NCBI RefSeq assembly: GCF_032854445.1
Contig: NC_088301.1
Location: 21,447,808-21,511,807, forward strand
Origin: Liolophura sinensis
Lineage: Eukaryota > Mollusca > Polyplacophora > Chitonida > Chitonidae
Reading direction: 5' to 3'
DNA length: 64,000 bases
Shown: positions 1-12,280 of the stretch, one piece after another
Position numbering within the stretch: the first letter of the stretch is position 1
How the letters are laid out: every line of letters begins with the position of its first letter
Position numbers and translations under genes: made by a program
The notes under the pieces: model-generated
Databases searched by the model: none
Told to the model about the DNA's origin: nothing
Seen by the model: the letters and a program-made list of their open reading frames with translations, nothing else

Positions 1-256
1 GTCATTTATTTTCTTAAGTGATGGTTTTTAAATATCTGTAAGCAGCCAAATATCAACTATGTGCATTAGTTTCCTCCTTTTTTAGTGTCCATGCCAACTT
101 CTGTGGCAGAAATAACAAATAATTGCACACACTTCAGGTGTCAAAGAGTGCTGTTCCTCGCCAAGACTTTTTGCATGATAGTTTGTTTTTTTGCGGGCAG
201 ATTTTTTCTCATTTTCCGATCTGTTCCTCCTTTTTCTTTGCCTGTGTCTCTGTCAG

Positions 257-430
257 TTTCATTACGCTGGTGCACTCAGCCATTCTGACAGCTCAAATGA
301 CTATAATGACTCTTACAACACATTGCGTTTCAGCTCTACTACCGACACCCTTGATTACATCATGTGGAAAATTGGAAGCGGCTTTACAAGGATTGTTTGG
401 GGTACCATGTTGGATCACCTGTCTCGATAA
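257..430 (+). CDS. candidate terminal coding exon, unidentified gene
   Basis: Not recognised. A long pyrimidine tract (about 226-254) ends in CAG at 254-256, a strong splice acceptor. From 257 the reading frame is open for 57 codons and stops at TAA 428-430. The peptide starts FHYAGALSHSDSSNDYNDSY, a Ser/Asp/Asn/Tyr-rich segment, and ends in a more hydrophobic, basic tail (DYIMWKIGSGFTRIVWG...HLSR). This reads like a C-terminal exon that begins in phase 0. An AATAAA at 1163-1168 could serve as poly(A) signal, but the background is AT-rich. Upstream exons would lie before the window. A second frame is also open here for 165 codons (123-620), so the frame choice rests on the acceptor and on peptide character. 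It may be a chance ORF. Confidence 0.35.
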   Translation, partial: FHYAGALSHSDSSNDYNDSYNTLRFSSTTDTLDYIMWKIGSGFTRIVWGTMLDHLSR

Positions 431-3400
431 AGGCAGACTGGTTCTCACACCTGTGCTGAGGGCACAAACAGAGCCCGCACACCTTCGCTACCTGCCAGAC
501 CAGATTACCACACAGCCCACCATCTGTAGAAACACAAGTTACTCTGGCTTCACCGGTCTCCTGCACAACAAGAAACACACACTCCACACAAATTACTTTC
601 TAATAGTGTTACTAATATGATCTGTATACCTTGCTCTGTGGCAAGAGGCATGTGCAGCCGTTTTCTTGGCACAACACAAAGTGCGTTTGAAAGCATCGAC
701 AAAACAGAAACACATTCCTTCACAGTGAAGCCCAGTTTTGCCACAACCAAACGGCGTACCACACATAAAACAACCAATTTGAAAATGTCACAACTTGAAG
801 TAATACTTACAAAATGATATATAGTGTACACTAGACAATTTTGACTTGCTCTACCCTAATTTATTTGACAGAAAACATGATCACACACATACAAGTATAT
901 TGTATGTATCGCTTCAAATCGCTAAACAATTTCGAAAACAATGCAGCCATATGGTTTTTTCTTTTTTCTGTTTTTACCTTTAAGATCTCTTAAACTACAA
1001 CAGTATTTAGGCCATCATCAAAAGTATGTTTATTGCGAGTAACCCGACTGACCCTATACAAAAGGCTTTATTCTAAAGTTTATGTAGATCTTTTAATGGA
1101 AATTTTATTCTCTCAATGTTAATTTCTTGAAAATGCCTGAACATATACTTTTAACCAGATAGAATAAAATACAAAATGATAGAAAAAAAAAAATACCATA
1201 TATTTGCTAACAGGATGGAACTACCACCAGCAAAATTTTTTTTAAGGATGGCCTTATCCTCTTGTCATGTGTACATTGAACAGGTATGATAGAGTTCTCT
1301 TGGACCAGTACATTGTGCCAGGTGTGCTTCCTCACAAAGCTTGCAGGAAGTCTGTGGCAGACACAGCAGTACTTTGAGGGTGTTTTAGGCGCAAGAGGAG
1401 ATTACAAATAAACAGACTGTCAAAATGAACAGGCAATGGATCTGAAAAGTGCATACAGGGCAGGGCTCCCATCAGTGTGCACCTCATTGCATTCATTGTT
1501 GGCAAAATAACGTAAAAATTAAATAAGTCCAAAAATTTGTCTCAACCAGTCAAAATTAAGACATTTTACATGTAGGAAATGACAATTCAGTATCATATGT
1601 AAGTACACAGACAACGTCATCAAGTGAAAGTTTTTTTGAACTAATTAAATAGTATAGTGTCAATTAGTGGTCATAACTAAATTGTGCATTTAAGGAAAAG
1701 ACCTCTAAAAATCAAAAAATAGGCATCACTAAATAGACCACATAAAACTATGCCTAAATATACATTCATTTATTTTCTTAGATTTTTGTGAAAAGAGTTA
1801 AAACATTTGAATAAGGTGGGCTCCATGAACCAGACTATCCGACTTTAGAATGTCTGACGTCAGGAGAAGTTTTTCCAACTCTTATCACCACACCGAATGT
1901 TGGAACAGCTCTTTTTACCCATGGGTAAAAGACTACTGAAACAGTGTTCTCACAAATTCCTTTCTTCTGATGAACATCAAGAATAAACGTTGATGTGATG
2001 TCAGGAGTTTCTAGATACCGTCAGTATGGTTGATAAAACGCACCATAGTAATCAAATATTTGAATGCCTTTCAATGCTCTTAAAAAAAGCAAACAAAAAA
2101 AAAAGAAAGTATTATTAGTAGAACCTTACTTTACATTTTACCTTTCTTTTACTTAAGTTTATGGCAATGGATGTTTTCTTCCTTATATATTTTTTTTTTC
2201 AATTTAAGTACACAATTATTACATACATGATACAGATAATATGAACTCATACACACTAGATCTCTGGAAAGTAAACAAACACCAACCCATGTAACTCTCA
2301 AAAATAATTACCTTAAATAATTACTGTATGTCACCTATAAAGTTCAGTTTTTTTTTCAAGTCACACATTTTGCGTGATTCTGACTGATTCCTCCACTTAG
2401 TAGGGCTATTTTAGAGTTTTATTACGAAGTGTGATTAATGTCTTGTCAGAAAACTTTAAGTGGAATCAAAAGTATCATTTTAAGGCCTTTACAGGCCTCT
2501 GAAAGTTCATGTTTACAGGGTAAAGTTAAGGTCAAATACAATATATTACTGATACCACAGTGAACTGTAAAGTCTGATATCAACGTTAAATTATAATGCA
2601 TTAACATTATGCATGGACATGAATGTAAAGTAACCCTTTACATTTGTTCGCAATCCCATCATTCCAACTTTTAGAAAGCAAGAAGTTTTTTTCTTATTCA
2701 AAGGTCTGTGTGTATAGGATCTATATGAAGTCTATCTCCCAGCCCAGTTAGCTGATGATGGACTTGCAGATTCAGTCCTCATCCACACCCTGCCACTGTT
2801 GAACTTTCCCCCTCTGTTTGCCGGGTATAAATGGTAAAGATTGATGACGGACTATGTCAGCAGTGTTATCGCCTTGGATATATCAGAGAGTACAGACTGT
2901 CAAATCTCCAGCCATTCTCACACACAGGCCAAAACAGCAGACAGCTCTCGATTCAAATTTTCCCTCTTTATCCACCAACACAGCCTCGGATTTCCACTAA
3001 TGATTCTAACAGAGTGAAGCAATTTAAAAGAAAGTCTGTCTGCCTGCCAAGGCCCTCTGTGATAGTGGCACACCTTGATGACTCACTCAGTCACCTGTGT
3101 CTGACCACTGGGGAAACCTGAGGAGATACCCCAGAGGAAACCACCTTGGTCAAATTACCATGTCCAGACACAGGTCAGAGGTGAACGACAGACCAGCCAA
3201 TGGCCAGATCCAAAATGGGACAGGAGATTAGAGAAACAATGACCAGCCTGTCTTGGTCATTTCTGAAAACATGACATACTTCTGACTGTTTCCATGCGCA
3301 GTTCACACAACCATCGCAGTAATTAAGATCATGGCAGAGAAAATAAATCCTTTTCCTCGTGCATTTTTTTTGTGCATTTTCCACATTCAAAGGAACAAAA

Positions 3401-4630
3401 CATTCCACATAGAGCAGGTAAGTTTTTGGTTATGATCTTTGCAAAGACAAACTCTCCACCTCGTGAAGAGTAGTATATGAAGAGTTTGATCACAAAAATA
3501 ACTCCATTTCAACTGTTTCGTTTTTACCTGCATAAGTTCAATTCTTATTTTCAATGTTTTGGCAAAAAAAGCCTGTATCAGTACACATTTATCAAATTAC
3601 AATCTAAACAAGGCGAGATACATGCATATGATGCCAATGTATATAATGTTCATATGCAATTGTGTACAATATGTATATATATATATATATATATAATAAA
3701 TCACTAACTGATATTAAATTTTGCAACAAAAAATTGGGAAACATATATACCAGTACATATCAAACACCAAGGTTATTCATGTTAAAAGATAAAATATAAC
3801 CAATGTGACATTAAAATCCTAATCATTCATTCCGTCAACAGCAAAACCATGACCTTGTCACTTCAGGGTATACATTTCAATAATCAAAATAGCACTCCAT
3901 CTTTTTTCTTTGTGTCTTTTTTTTCGTCTTGTTTTATTTTCTGAGCTAAACCAGAAAATGTTGTCAAGGAATCACCCCAGTGTACATGTAGCATATCAAG
4001 ACTGGACTGGTCAACATAACCAGACCATCCTTCTAGAACACAGCTGGTTTAGGAATTCACCCCAAGATAGTCAATTTGGCATAAATGTGGAAGCTCTTTT
4101 CTAAATTCATGCTGATATCTGTTGTTATGAAGACTACAGGGGTCAATGTCTTTGAGAATTTTCCCAATGCTTCTCTGCAATCTGTCTATGAACTTTTCAC
4201 AGCACAAAAGCTAAGTCTAACCATCTGAAAAAAGTCAGAGGTTAACCTATCCTGTTCCCAGGAGTCAACAGAGTTACAGATGTTCTCTCTCCTTAACCCA
4301 GGAGTGTAGGACCATTCACATCGCTCAGTGATGTAAATCTACCCTACTCTTTGAACAAAACAATGTGTGCATAGGTCAACATTGCAAAAAAATGAAAAAT
4401 TCAACAACTGTGCCAAAAATTAAGCAATTTTTCATATTTTTGGAAATTTTTTTTGTCAGAATGAAGATTAAACCATTTTCCTGGAATCTTTCTGAACAGG
4501 ACATTGTATGTACCAGTTAACATTAAAAACTCCAGATTACAACTGTTAAAAAAAGTGATTCAGACGAGTAACTCATTCACATGCAAATGTATATAATGTC
4601 CTGAATGATGGGTTATCCAGTATAATAAAA
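431..4630. other. non-coding stretch, no gene seen
   Basis: AT-rich DNA with many homopolymer runs and no ORF carrying convincing splice sites. The block at about 2740-3230 is less AT-rich and holds a 96-codon plus-strand ORF (2831-3121), but it has no recognisable domain or exon boundary. A short TA microsatellite lies at 3673-3695. It is intron or intergenic DNA; the sequence does not say which. Confidence 0.6.
3673..3695. repeat. (TA)n microsatellite
   Basis: Pure alternating TA of about 23 bp in AT-rich sequence. Confidence 0.9.
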
Positions 4631-4989
4631 CAATACGCAGGTTTCGAGATATGACGTTACGACAACAGAGTGACGTCCCTTTGTGACATAACGTCGTCGC
4701 TTTACGGCACAGTAGGGCCAATCCGGTAATTTTAACATGGGGTCGTATATAGAATATAGAGTACTACTTAAAAAGCATTAGACTGATCTTCTGAATCATG
4801 TTTTTGGATGGATTTGGGTTCCCAATATTGCAAAAATAATGATGTTATCCTGGTACTTTGACCTAAACATGATCATGTTATAAGATAGACAGTTAGCCCT
4901 ACCGTGCCGTAAAGTGGTGACGTCATTTTGCAATAGGACGTCATTCTGTTGTCGTAATGACGTAACTTGAAAAGTGCGTATTATTGCAT
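4631..4989. mobile_element. foldback (long-TIR) element rich in TGACGT
   Basis: Two inverted arms of about 85-90 bp (4631-4718 and 4896-4989) flank a ~177-bp spacer. Matching blocks in the arms include ACGACAACAGA, TTTACGGCAC and GTAGGGC, and the outer ends share CAATA..ACGCA. Both arms carry several TGACGT words, including a full TGACGTCA at 4919-4926. There is no coding capacity, so this is a non-autonomous MITE-like or foldback transposon. No clean target-site duplication was seen, so the superfamily is not assigned. Confidence 0.75.
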
Positions 4990-5567
4990 GTTTAGAGTGG
5001 AACATGTTAATTTGTTGACTCGAGACAGGTGATATACACTGTACATATATATGAGTTGTACATCAGCTGTCGTGTTAGGGATGGGTTAGGGTTGAGAAGT
5101 ATTAACAGATTCTCAGTGACTTGTCCAAAACAATGACAGTAAAAACAAGCGATAGTCAAAACAGTGACTCTCAAAGCAGATGGCAGATGTAACGTAATAC
5201 AACACAAAGGGGAGACAACCTAAGGCGCGACCAAAAGTAAATGTGATGTAGCATGTTTAGCATGCTACATAACATTTGTTTCTTTAATGAGGTTACAGCG
5301 TGCAAGATCATAAAATGCTGAGCCCCACGTGACATGATTTTATCCAATGCGGGAATGATAAATTTACGCCAGGTATAATAATATATTATATACATGTGTG
5401 TGAAAGTAGCAAAGAATACAAATAAGTAACGTTCCCTAACACAGTAAAATCTCTTCCACGAATCTAAGCGGGCTGTGGCTTAAATTTCAAAATAATGTTC
5501 AAAAAACCATGGTTTAATCTAAAACGAAAATAACATATGTGAGAGTTGACAACCATATAAATGACGA
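4990..5567. other. non-coding stretch, no gene seen
   Basis: No ORF with exon-like boundaries. A word resembling a short inverted repeat (gtagcatgtttagcatgctac) at about 5247-5267 could form a small hairpin. Otherwise featureless. Confidence 0.5.
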
Positions 5568-5579
5568 GCTCTGGTCTTT

Positions 5580-5846
5580 ATTTATTATTCATTTGATTGG
5601 TGTTTTACGTCGTACTCAAGAATATTTCACTTATATGACAACGACCAGCATTATGTTGGGAGGAAAGTGGGCACAGCCCGGTGGAAACCCACGACCATCC
5701 GCAAGTTGCTGCAGAAATTCACACGTACAGCCAGAAAGGAAGCCAGCATGAGATGGACCTGAATTCACAGTGACCGCATTGGTGAGAGGCTCCTGGGTCA
5801 TTACGCTGTACTAGCGTGCTAACCAACTGAGCCACGGAGGCCCTTT
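5580..5846 (-). mobile_element. SINE family 1, full length, tRNA-derived
   Basis: Full-length copy on the minus strand. The 5' tRNA-like head lies at the right end: box A is in GTGGCTCAGTTGG and a box B-like GAATTCAGGTCC follows. The body contains the block GAAATATTCTTGAGTACG, and the 3' end reads AAAACACCAATCAAAT plus an A/T-rich tail. A perfect 12-bp target-site duplication, GCTCTGGTCTTT, flanks it at 5568-5579 and 5847-5858. This is direct evidence of an L1-type retroposition event. The family is the commonest repeat in the window; fragments are listed separately. Confidence 0.92.
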
Positions 5847-5858
5847 GCTCTGGTCTTT

Positions 5859-7588
5859 GGCAAAGATGAAGATTAAATGATCTAATGTATTTCTTCTTGC
5901 CCAACCCCTGAAAAAGCAGGGCAACAAAACAGCTCAACAACAGGACAGGCTGTTAAATGTTTAACACAAAGTTACACAGAAAAACTGAACTGGAGTTTGA
6001 CCTTGTGTTGACTTCGTTCCATTATTTGTTCGGCTGAACGGCATGACTGACTTGTGGAGCAATAAATAACGATGAGCAAAATCGTGCCAGGAGAGATGTC
6101 GTGTTCTCTTGCCACAAAATCATTCAATTAATGGCGACTTCCTTCATGTAATGGCTTCCTGTTCAAAGTATTGGGTTAGATTTTCAATTGATTTATTTAT
6201 AAGTTTATTAAGCTGCTTCAGTGATTTCTTCTCAGGGACTCCCTCAACTTTGGTAAAGAGAAAGGATCCCATGCAATGTGTGTGTTCATCCATTAACCAT
6301 AACACTGGTTCCTTCAGTTCAGAAGGTACTGTCATCTAATCTGAGAAAACATTATAAAGACTCTACACTATATTTCCTGTACAAGCTACATGCATGTTGT
6401 TCAAGGGACTTTATGGAAGTATCTAACATACTTATTACATATACCTTTTCAAATGTTCCTGTTTCTTTATTGGAAATTTTTTGTTGTTGTTGTTTTTCCA
6501 TGTGATTTTCTGGGGGTTCATTGTTTTTCTTTTCACTTTGCTCTATGATTCCTTAAGTATACTTCTGGACCATTGTGCGATATGTCTTATTTAAGAATGA
6601 AGAGTCACTCAAAAACTGTTCATGTCTATCATCAATAATTTGGGTGCTAGGTGAACCTTGTAGGCATCAAACTCACCTCGCATACATCCATATATACCTA
6701 GCCATTTGAGCCAGGTACATATGACTAGCATACGACACGCGAGAGAAATGCTCCGGGATTTACCTGACGCCCAACTACCTGTCTTCTTTACCTACACTTG
6801 GCCTAAACACCAGAGATGACCCATGACCAGAGCCTCATAAACCAGAGGAGCTCAAAAACACAGCTTTGACAAGACAGGGATTTACAGCCACAAAGTCAAC
6901 CCACAACACAATACCCCAGTGCCAGCCACAGCCACCAGGCCTTCAACCTAGGCACCAAGCCACAGCAGGTCTGCACTTAGTCAAGGCTAATCTCAGCAGC
7001 GCATAATTACACACAACACATAAATATTCGCTCCCTAGTTTTTTGGAGGCCAGACCTCCATGCGTAAGTTCATACAAATTTTTAAAGTGACAAAAGCAGC
7101 AGGGCTCCCATTAACCAATCCAAAGATCTGATCAGTGTGGAAGTCCCTAGGCACGTCGGCGACAATGGCACAGAGGTGGCTTGTGCAAGATGGTATCACC
7201 ACAGTTCACAACCTACAGGTGATTTTATGGTCACAAAAGAATCCAACGAATACACTCGACTTATTTTTTTTTCCCCCATTAACATCATCATGTGTGGTTC
7301 TTTGCAGTCTGGAATAAACGCTGATCACTCAACCGAAAGGGCCCTGGTGCAAACTTACCAGATTCAATCTTTCAACAGATTAAAAATTGCAAACTTTTAA
7401 ACACTGGAAAAATTATTCATTTCCCTCCAAGGAGCAAAAATGGAATTCAAGTTCTAGTTTTGATTCAAAGCTGACTTATGCAGCTATAATTTTTTTTTTC
7501 TCTCAAGCAATGATCACTGCAGTATTCCATATGAAATATGTATTTATGCAGAACTGGAAGTAACACACCTGCATACAATGCATGTATG
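5859..7588. other. non-coding stretch, no gene seen
   Basis: Several overlapping ORFs of 60-75 codons exist (6109-6505, 7135-7400), but none has a family signature or credible splice boundaries. A possible minus-strand donor (GCGAG|GTGAGT) reads at about 6674-6684, but the sequence upstream of it is not convincingly exonic. Confidence 0.5.
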
Positions 7589-7598
7589 TGGACAGTTT

Positions 7599-7958
7599 AT
7601 GAGTGATTGAGTGAGTGAGTGCTTGGGATTTAACATCATACTTAACAATTTTTCAGTCATCCCCATGACAACGAAGGAGTCCTTAGAGTGCATGTAATGT
7701 GCTTCCTTGTTGCATGAGCCATTTCCATCGCTCTTTTATCTAGTGCTGCTTCAAGGAGACAACTTACCGAAGGCAAGTAAGCCGCCTGGACTGAGTCATT
7801 ATACTGATATGGGCCACACAGTCGCTGCACTATCCCCTTCATGTTGAATGCCACAACTTCCTCTTTTAAGGTCTTAGGTATGACTCGAGCGAGGATTGAA
7901 CCTGGATCTACAGCCTCCCAAAACAAACGCTCTACCAATTGTGCTAACGGGGCCAGTC
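7599..7958 (-). mobile_element. SINE family 2, full length, tRNA-derived, (GAGT)n tail
   Basis: Full-length minus-strand copy of a second, unrelated SINE. Its 5' head (right end, about 7880-7954 read on minus) contains TAGCACAATTGGTAGAGCG as box A and GGTTCAATCCTC as box B, a good tRNA promoter pair. The body includes CTTGCCTTCGGTAAGTTGTC and ACTCTAAGGACTCCTTCG. The 3' end is CACTCACTCAATCACTC, a 4-bp repeat tail. A 10-bp direct repeat, TGGACAGTTT, flanks it (7589-7598, 7959-7968) and is taken as the target-site duplication. The internal 93-codon ORF is not a gene. Confidence 0.9.
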
Positions 7959-8062
7959 TGGACAGTTTCTGGACAGTCTCTAAGCTACACTATACTACTG
8001 ACTAAGATTTACATTTCTATAACATAATAACTACATGTATCTGAACTCTATGCTTCATCTGC

Positions 8063-8440
8063 CCATACTTTTCATTGGAAAGCAACAGTCAAGTGGGGTA
8101 CAAGTATATTTTCGAATCCTGCAGACGTCAAGTGTGCCTGCTGAGTAGCTTATCTCCCTTTGTTGGGGTCCAACAATGGTTACATCGCTGAACCGATTCA
8201 CCTATACATCGGTCTTCTGCACTAAACTGATGGGTTTTTGCACGATAAATTCGTTACATGGTGACTCGGTGATAGGGCTATACAAATATATGGTGTCAAT
8301 AATCCTCATAATGGGCGAGGTGTCATATAAGGATTACTGACACCATACATTTGCGCATCTTGTCAATGAGTAAAAATGTAACTAGTAATATACATCCATC
8401 ACATGAATGTTGCTGTCCAATGAAAACTGGATTATTTTAT
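8063..8440. mobile_element. foldback-type repeat, family F1
   Basis: The outer arms (about 8065-8100 and 8398-8432) are inverted copies around TTTTCATTGGA.AGCAAC. A second, inner inverted pair (ATGGTGTCA.TAATCCT at about 8291 and its complement at about 8329-8348) forms a hairpin. The same words recur in the same order at 28585-29215, so this is a dispersed family. No ORF. Confidence 0.65.
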
Positions 8441-8458
8441 CTCATGCGGGATATAGAG

Positions 8459-8603
8459 GATATTGCATACTGAAGGTTGAATACCATTAATATTGTTCCA
8501 GTGAGAGGTGGAAATGATAACCCGTGAGACGCGAAGAGTGGGTTATCAATTCTACCTTTCACAAGAACAATATTTATGGTATTCCACCTTGACTGTGCAA
8601 TAT
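8459..8603. mobile_element. compact foldback element with ~64-bp arms
   Basis: The left arm 8459-8523 (ATATTGCATACTGAAGG ... GATAACCC) is inverted in 8540-8603 (GGGTTATC ... GACTGTGCAATAT), with only a ~16-base loop. Identity between the arms is roughly 80% by eye. A single related arm reappears at about 24230-24285. It is non-coding and probably a small foldback transposon that can form a cruciform. Confidence 0.75.
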
Positions 8604-8889
8604 GTAATATTTATTATTTATGTCCTGATGTTCTCTGTACATGCATATAAATGCGTATCAGTTTATCTGTTGCATTCGTGAAAAAAATAAGCATTGTGCC
8701 ATCTTTGTCATATTTCTGATTCTATTCATACACGCTGCAATTTTGTTAACATCTGTGCTCACAAAACCTTTTTACAGTTTTAAACGCTGTCTGTAAGTAA
8801 TTATACATTATATACACTTTACAAATGATAATGCAATATTGGTATTTAGGTAAATTAGGCACACAAAGAATTTTTTTTGCAAACTATAT

Positions 8890-9060
8890 ATTGAGCGGCC
8901 TCGTGATGCGGCCCAGGAAGACTTCACATCCCTTTGCCATGGGTCAAGGTCTCCAGCAGTGTAATAGCAAAATGTAATAACAAAAGTGATATCTAACTAG
9001 TGAAGATATCATTTTTATCAGTGAAGGAAATACTGGGATTTTTCACTGGGAATAATAAAA
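8890..9060. repeat. fragment sharing words with the foldback families
   Basis: Contains GTGATATC, ATCAGTGAAGG and CAGTGAAGGAAATACTGGGA, which also occur, inverted, near 23990-24020. Too degenerate to delimit. Confidence 0.35.
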
Positions 9061-9231
9061 TAAAACTTACAAAACTCTAAATCACTTGACTTGTAAACTG
9101 TAGTGAATTTACTGTCAACATAGTATTACCAGGGGCTGTGGTCTTCAAACTGTTCGTGACATTCAAGAAGGACCCTGGATACTTGTCATGGAAGTTGTAT
9201 TTTTGTTTATTAACTGTACCGCTTACTCTCT

Positions 9232-9395
9232 ATTTAATTTTATTTGACTGGTGTTTAAACCATAATGAAGAATATTTCACTTATTTGACAGCCAGCGGCC
9301 ACCGCTGTGGTGGGAGGAAACCAGGCTGAACCCCGGGGGAAACCCATGACCATCCACAGATTACTCTCTAGAAGTCTCTACAAGTCTGGAAAGGG
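9232..9395 (-). mobile_element. SINE family 1, 5'-truncated fragment
   Basis: Minus-strand 3' half of SINE 1: TTTGACTGGTGTTTA, GAATATTTCACTTATTTGAC, GGTGGGAGGAAACCAGGC and CCATGACCATCCACAG are recognisable. The tRNA head is absent. Confidence 0.8.
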
Positions 9396-9768
9396 TTTAT
9401 ATAGTAATCCATGTATGGCTTTCTTGGAAATGTCCACAGCTAATCCTAACATGGACTGAACATGTTTGACAGTGAGCTACATGTTGGTAAAACAGAGGTA
9501 GCAATAAGGCAAAAAAAAAAGGATTAAAGTACTGTTTAAAGGATATAATTTGTACAAGTTTGTGAGGTTACTGGAATTCCATCATGGAGATAAAATAAGT
9601 TGTACACCGGTTAATCATAATGATACTTAGTGGCCAGCACAGGTCAGAATATAACCAATGAAAGCAATGAAAGCAATGAAAGCTTTAAATTTCCCCACAA
9701 AAAACATGCCTATACTAGTTCCAATCTGTAATAGAGAAGATACAAAGATGGAGTTACATATACATAAA

Positions 9769-9800
9769 CACCTCCTCCCCCTCCCCCCCCCCTCCCCCAC
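9769..9800. repeat. C-rich polypyrimidine tract
   Basis: Runs of C broken by single T over about 30 bp. Such tracts are prone to length variation and sequencing error. Confidence 0.85.
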
Positions 9801-9819
9801 CAGATAAAAAAACACTCAG

Positions 9820-10075
9820 TAACTCACAACAAAGAAGCAGTAACTAAAACAAAAGCATGCAGATACTGACACAAAAACAAGCTGTGACTGATACAAACAA
9901 GCAGCTGGCACAAAAACTATTTGAAATGAAGCGACTGACACAAAACAGGCAACTGGCACAAAAGCAAGCAGGGACTGACACAAAACAGGCAACTAAGACA
10001 AAAACAGGCAGCTACTGGGACATGAACCTATGAGTACTGAGAAAAAACAGGCAGTTGCAAGGTCAAAACAAGCAG
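9820..10075 (+). repeat. degenerate tandem repeat (ACAAAACAGGCAACTGAC-like)
   Basis: Roughly 28-38-bp units built on ACACAAAACAGGCAACTGGC and AAGCAGGGACTGACAC recur about eight times with strong divergence. This looks like an old, decaying minisatellite. Confidence 0.6.
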
Positions 10076-12035
10076 CTTCTTGTTAGCTTTCCAGGTCAAT
10101 AATGGCAAAGGCCAATTCCCACTAAGCATCAAAGTGTTCAACACAAACCCTCACAGAACTAAGAAAATATGAAATTAAGACAGATGAATGAAAAGGGAGT
10201 ATTTAATAATGTTGGAAAGATTCAAGAAATATTCTAGGCAAATGAATGAAATAAGTATCCAAACCAGTTTATAAGTGGTCACTAATCAAAATATAGGAGT
10301 ATATCAGTTCCACTTTGATTGCAACTGTTCATATATGCAACGTGATGATCCAATTCAATGATGAACATAAGCCATTTGATGTACATGTAATAGAGCGAAA
10401 AGAAAAATAATGTTCAATATAAGTGTATCTGCAAGTAACTGAAAAAATTTACAACAAACATATATATACATTACCCTATGTAAACATGTTCTATTATAGG
10501 ATTTACTTTGTATATTATGTCTATGCCAGTGGTCTTGAGAAAGATGCTTCCATCCTTCTTAATCCAAAGACTCAAACAGATCCAGTTATGGCAATTTGGG
10601 CTCACACATTTAAGTGATTAGGGAAATACACTTAATGTAATCTAGATTTTACGCAAACTTTAACTCCTAAGGCAGACAAATAAACAAGTTTGTGTTTGTG
10701 GTGACGCCTTACAGTGCAGTTAACAAATTTCACGCTCGCAGACATATGAAACCGGAGACTCCGCTCAGCTGTGTAGGAAACCAGACCAAATAATTCCCTC
10801 CCTCCACAGGCTTTATTCTAAAGGTTTATAGCCTTAGCCAAGTTTTCAATTAACATAGAAATAGTTGCTTGTGGGACATTATGCTCATGCTGCAAAGGCA
10901 TCCACAAAACCTTGGCTTTGGCTTGTGAAACAACCCTTCCTGGTACATTGTAAACACACTCTAGCATTTGCAAAACAGACTGACTGTAAGCTGTTCAACA
11001 ATGACAATTAATCTACATTTAGGTCATAAACAGGACAAACAGTTAATAATACCACTGTTAAAAATGGATATTTTTGGGTAAAAATTCATTTTCTCTGAAA
11101 TCAACTCAATTGTGTTTACAATTATTGTATTTCCGTAAATGTCAGACTAATATCTTCACTATTTATAGGGTTAAAATGGTTTTCAAGTTTGAAACAGTTA
11201 TAATACAACTTGTTTTATAACTTTCAGGTTCTTTATTGTCCATTTTAAATGGTAACCCATGTACAGACGAAGTTGATTGTTGGTGAAGGGTAATTATGTG
11301 GGCTGGTCTAAAATAATAAAAATAATTTCACCAGCTCAGAATGGTTTGAACACTTGTGTATTGGGTTCAATTTGAATCTGGTCTACTTTTTCCCAAATTT
11401 CAGATATTTGAGTCCATGCAGCTAGACAAATAAATACAACCTGGTCTGGACTTCAATCCTCAAGTCACAGATAAATCTGGATTTAAGCAGCTTGAAGTCC
11501 AGCAGCATGTAAGTTAATTAAAATGGCACACTTGCATCCCAAGGGTTGGTCATATTTCCATGAATGTTCACAGGCCCTGCTATATAGTAGGTGGAGTCCA
11601 ACAAAGTGTGACTGACAAAACCAACCAACAGCTTAGTAAGGGAATAAGAGAAACAGAAATCTGGACGGCTCCAGAGAGTGTATTTCTGTTAAACTAACTC
11701 CCAAACAGTGCCCCTGTGGAACTGTGTGTTGACAAATGGTTATAAACAAACCCGCCATAGGGCTTCAATCTGGCTTTTTCACAGCAGCTCTGGGAGTCAA
11801 TAGGGCAGACTGTGACTTCTGTATGATATCAACTGATGCCCCCTACACCAGCATAAACACATAACTTACAGTTTTATGATTCTTCTTCAAGTGACAAACG
11901 CAAGAATAAACACATAAATCACACTTTTATGATCTTTTAGTAAAAGGAGGGAAAATAATGCATGTAACTAAACATATTATTCTTAAACACAATTATGTAA
12001 TAGATGTATCAATCCAAGGTACTTATTTTATCTGC

Positions 12036-12280
12036 TTCCCGTTTTATGCTGTACTAAAGAATATTTCACTTATACCATGCAGACAGCTTATGACGAGAGG
12101 TAACTGGGGCTCTCCTCGGGAAAACAAACGTGTATCTGCAGGCTGCTGGCAGACCTTCGCACACATGGCAAGGTTAGAAGCCAGCATGAGATGGACTTGA
12201 ACTCACACTGGCTGCATTGGTGAGAGGCCCCCTCATTGTGCTGCACTAGCATGCTAACTACTCTGCCACATAGGCACCAT
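12036..12280 (-). mobile_element. SINE family 1, near full length, diverged
   Basis: The minus-strand copy runs from the 3' body (TTTTATGCTGTACTAAAGAA) through GAAGCCAGCATGAGATGGAC and TGCATTGGTGAGAGGC to a decayed tRNA head (CTAGCATGCTAACTACTCTG). It is more diverged than the copies at 5580 and 56398, so older. Confidence 0.8.

Larger units (their letters stand above)
9396..12035. other. non-coding stretch with a polypyrimidine run and a degenerate repeat
   Basis: No gene seen. It contains a C-rich tract (9769-9800) and a degenerate tandem repeat (about 9820-10075), listed separately. The remainder is plain AT-rich DNA. The 64-codon ORF at 10423-10617 has no exon signals. Confidence 0.5.

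Noticed and set aside
123-620. 165-codon plus-strand ORF as an intact small gene
   Set aside because: Peptide shows no domain or consistent character, and the splice acceptor at 256 favours another frame.
7870-7954. Functional tRNA gene on the minus strand
   Set aside because: Boxes A and B are good, but the sequence is the head of a complete SINE with target-site duplications, so it is a tRNA-derived promoter and not a tRNA gene.
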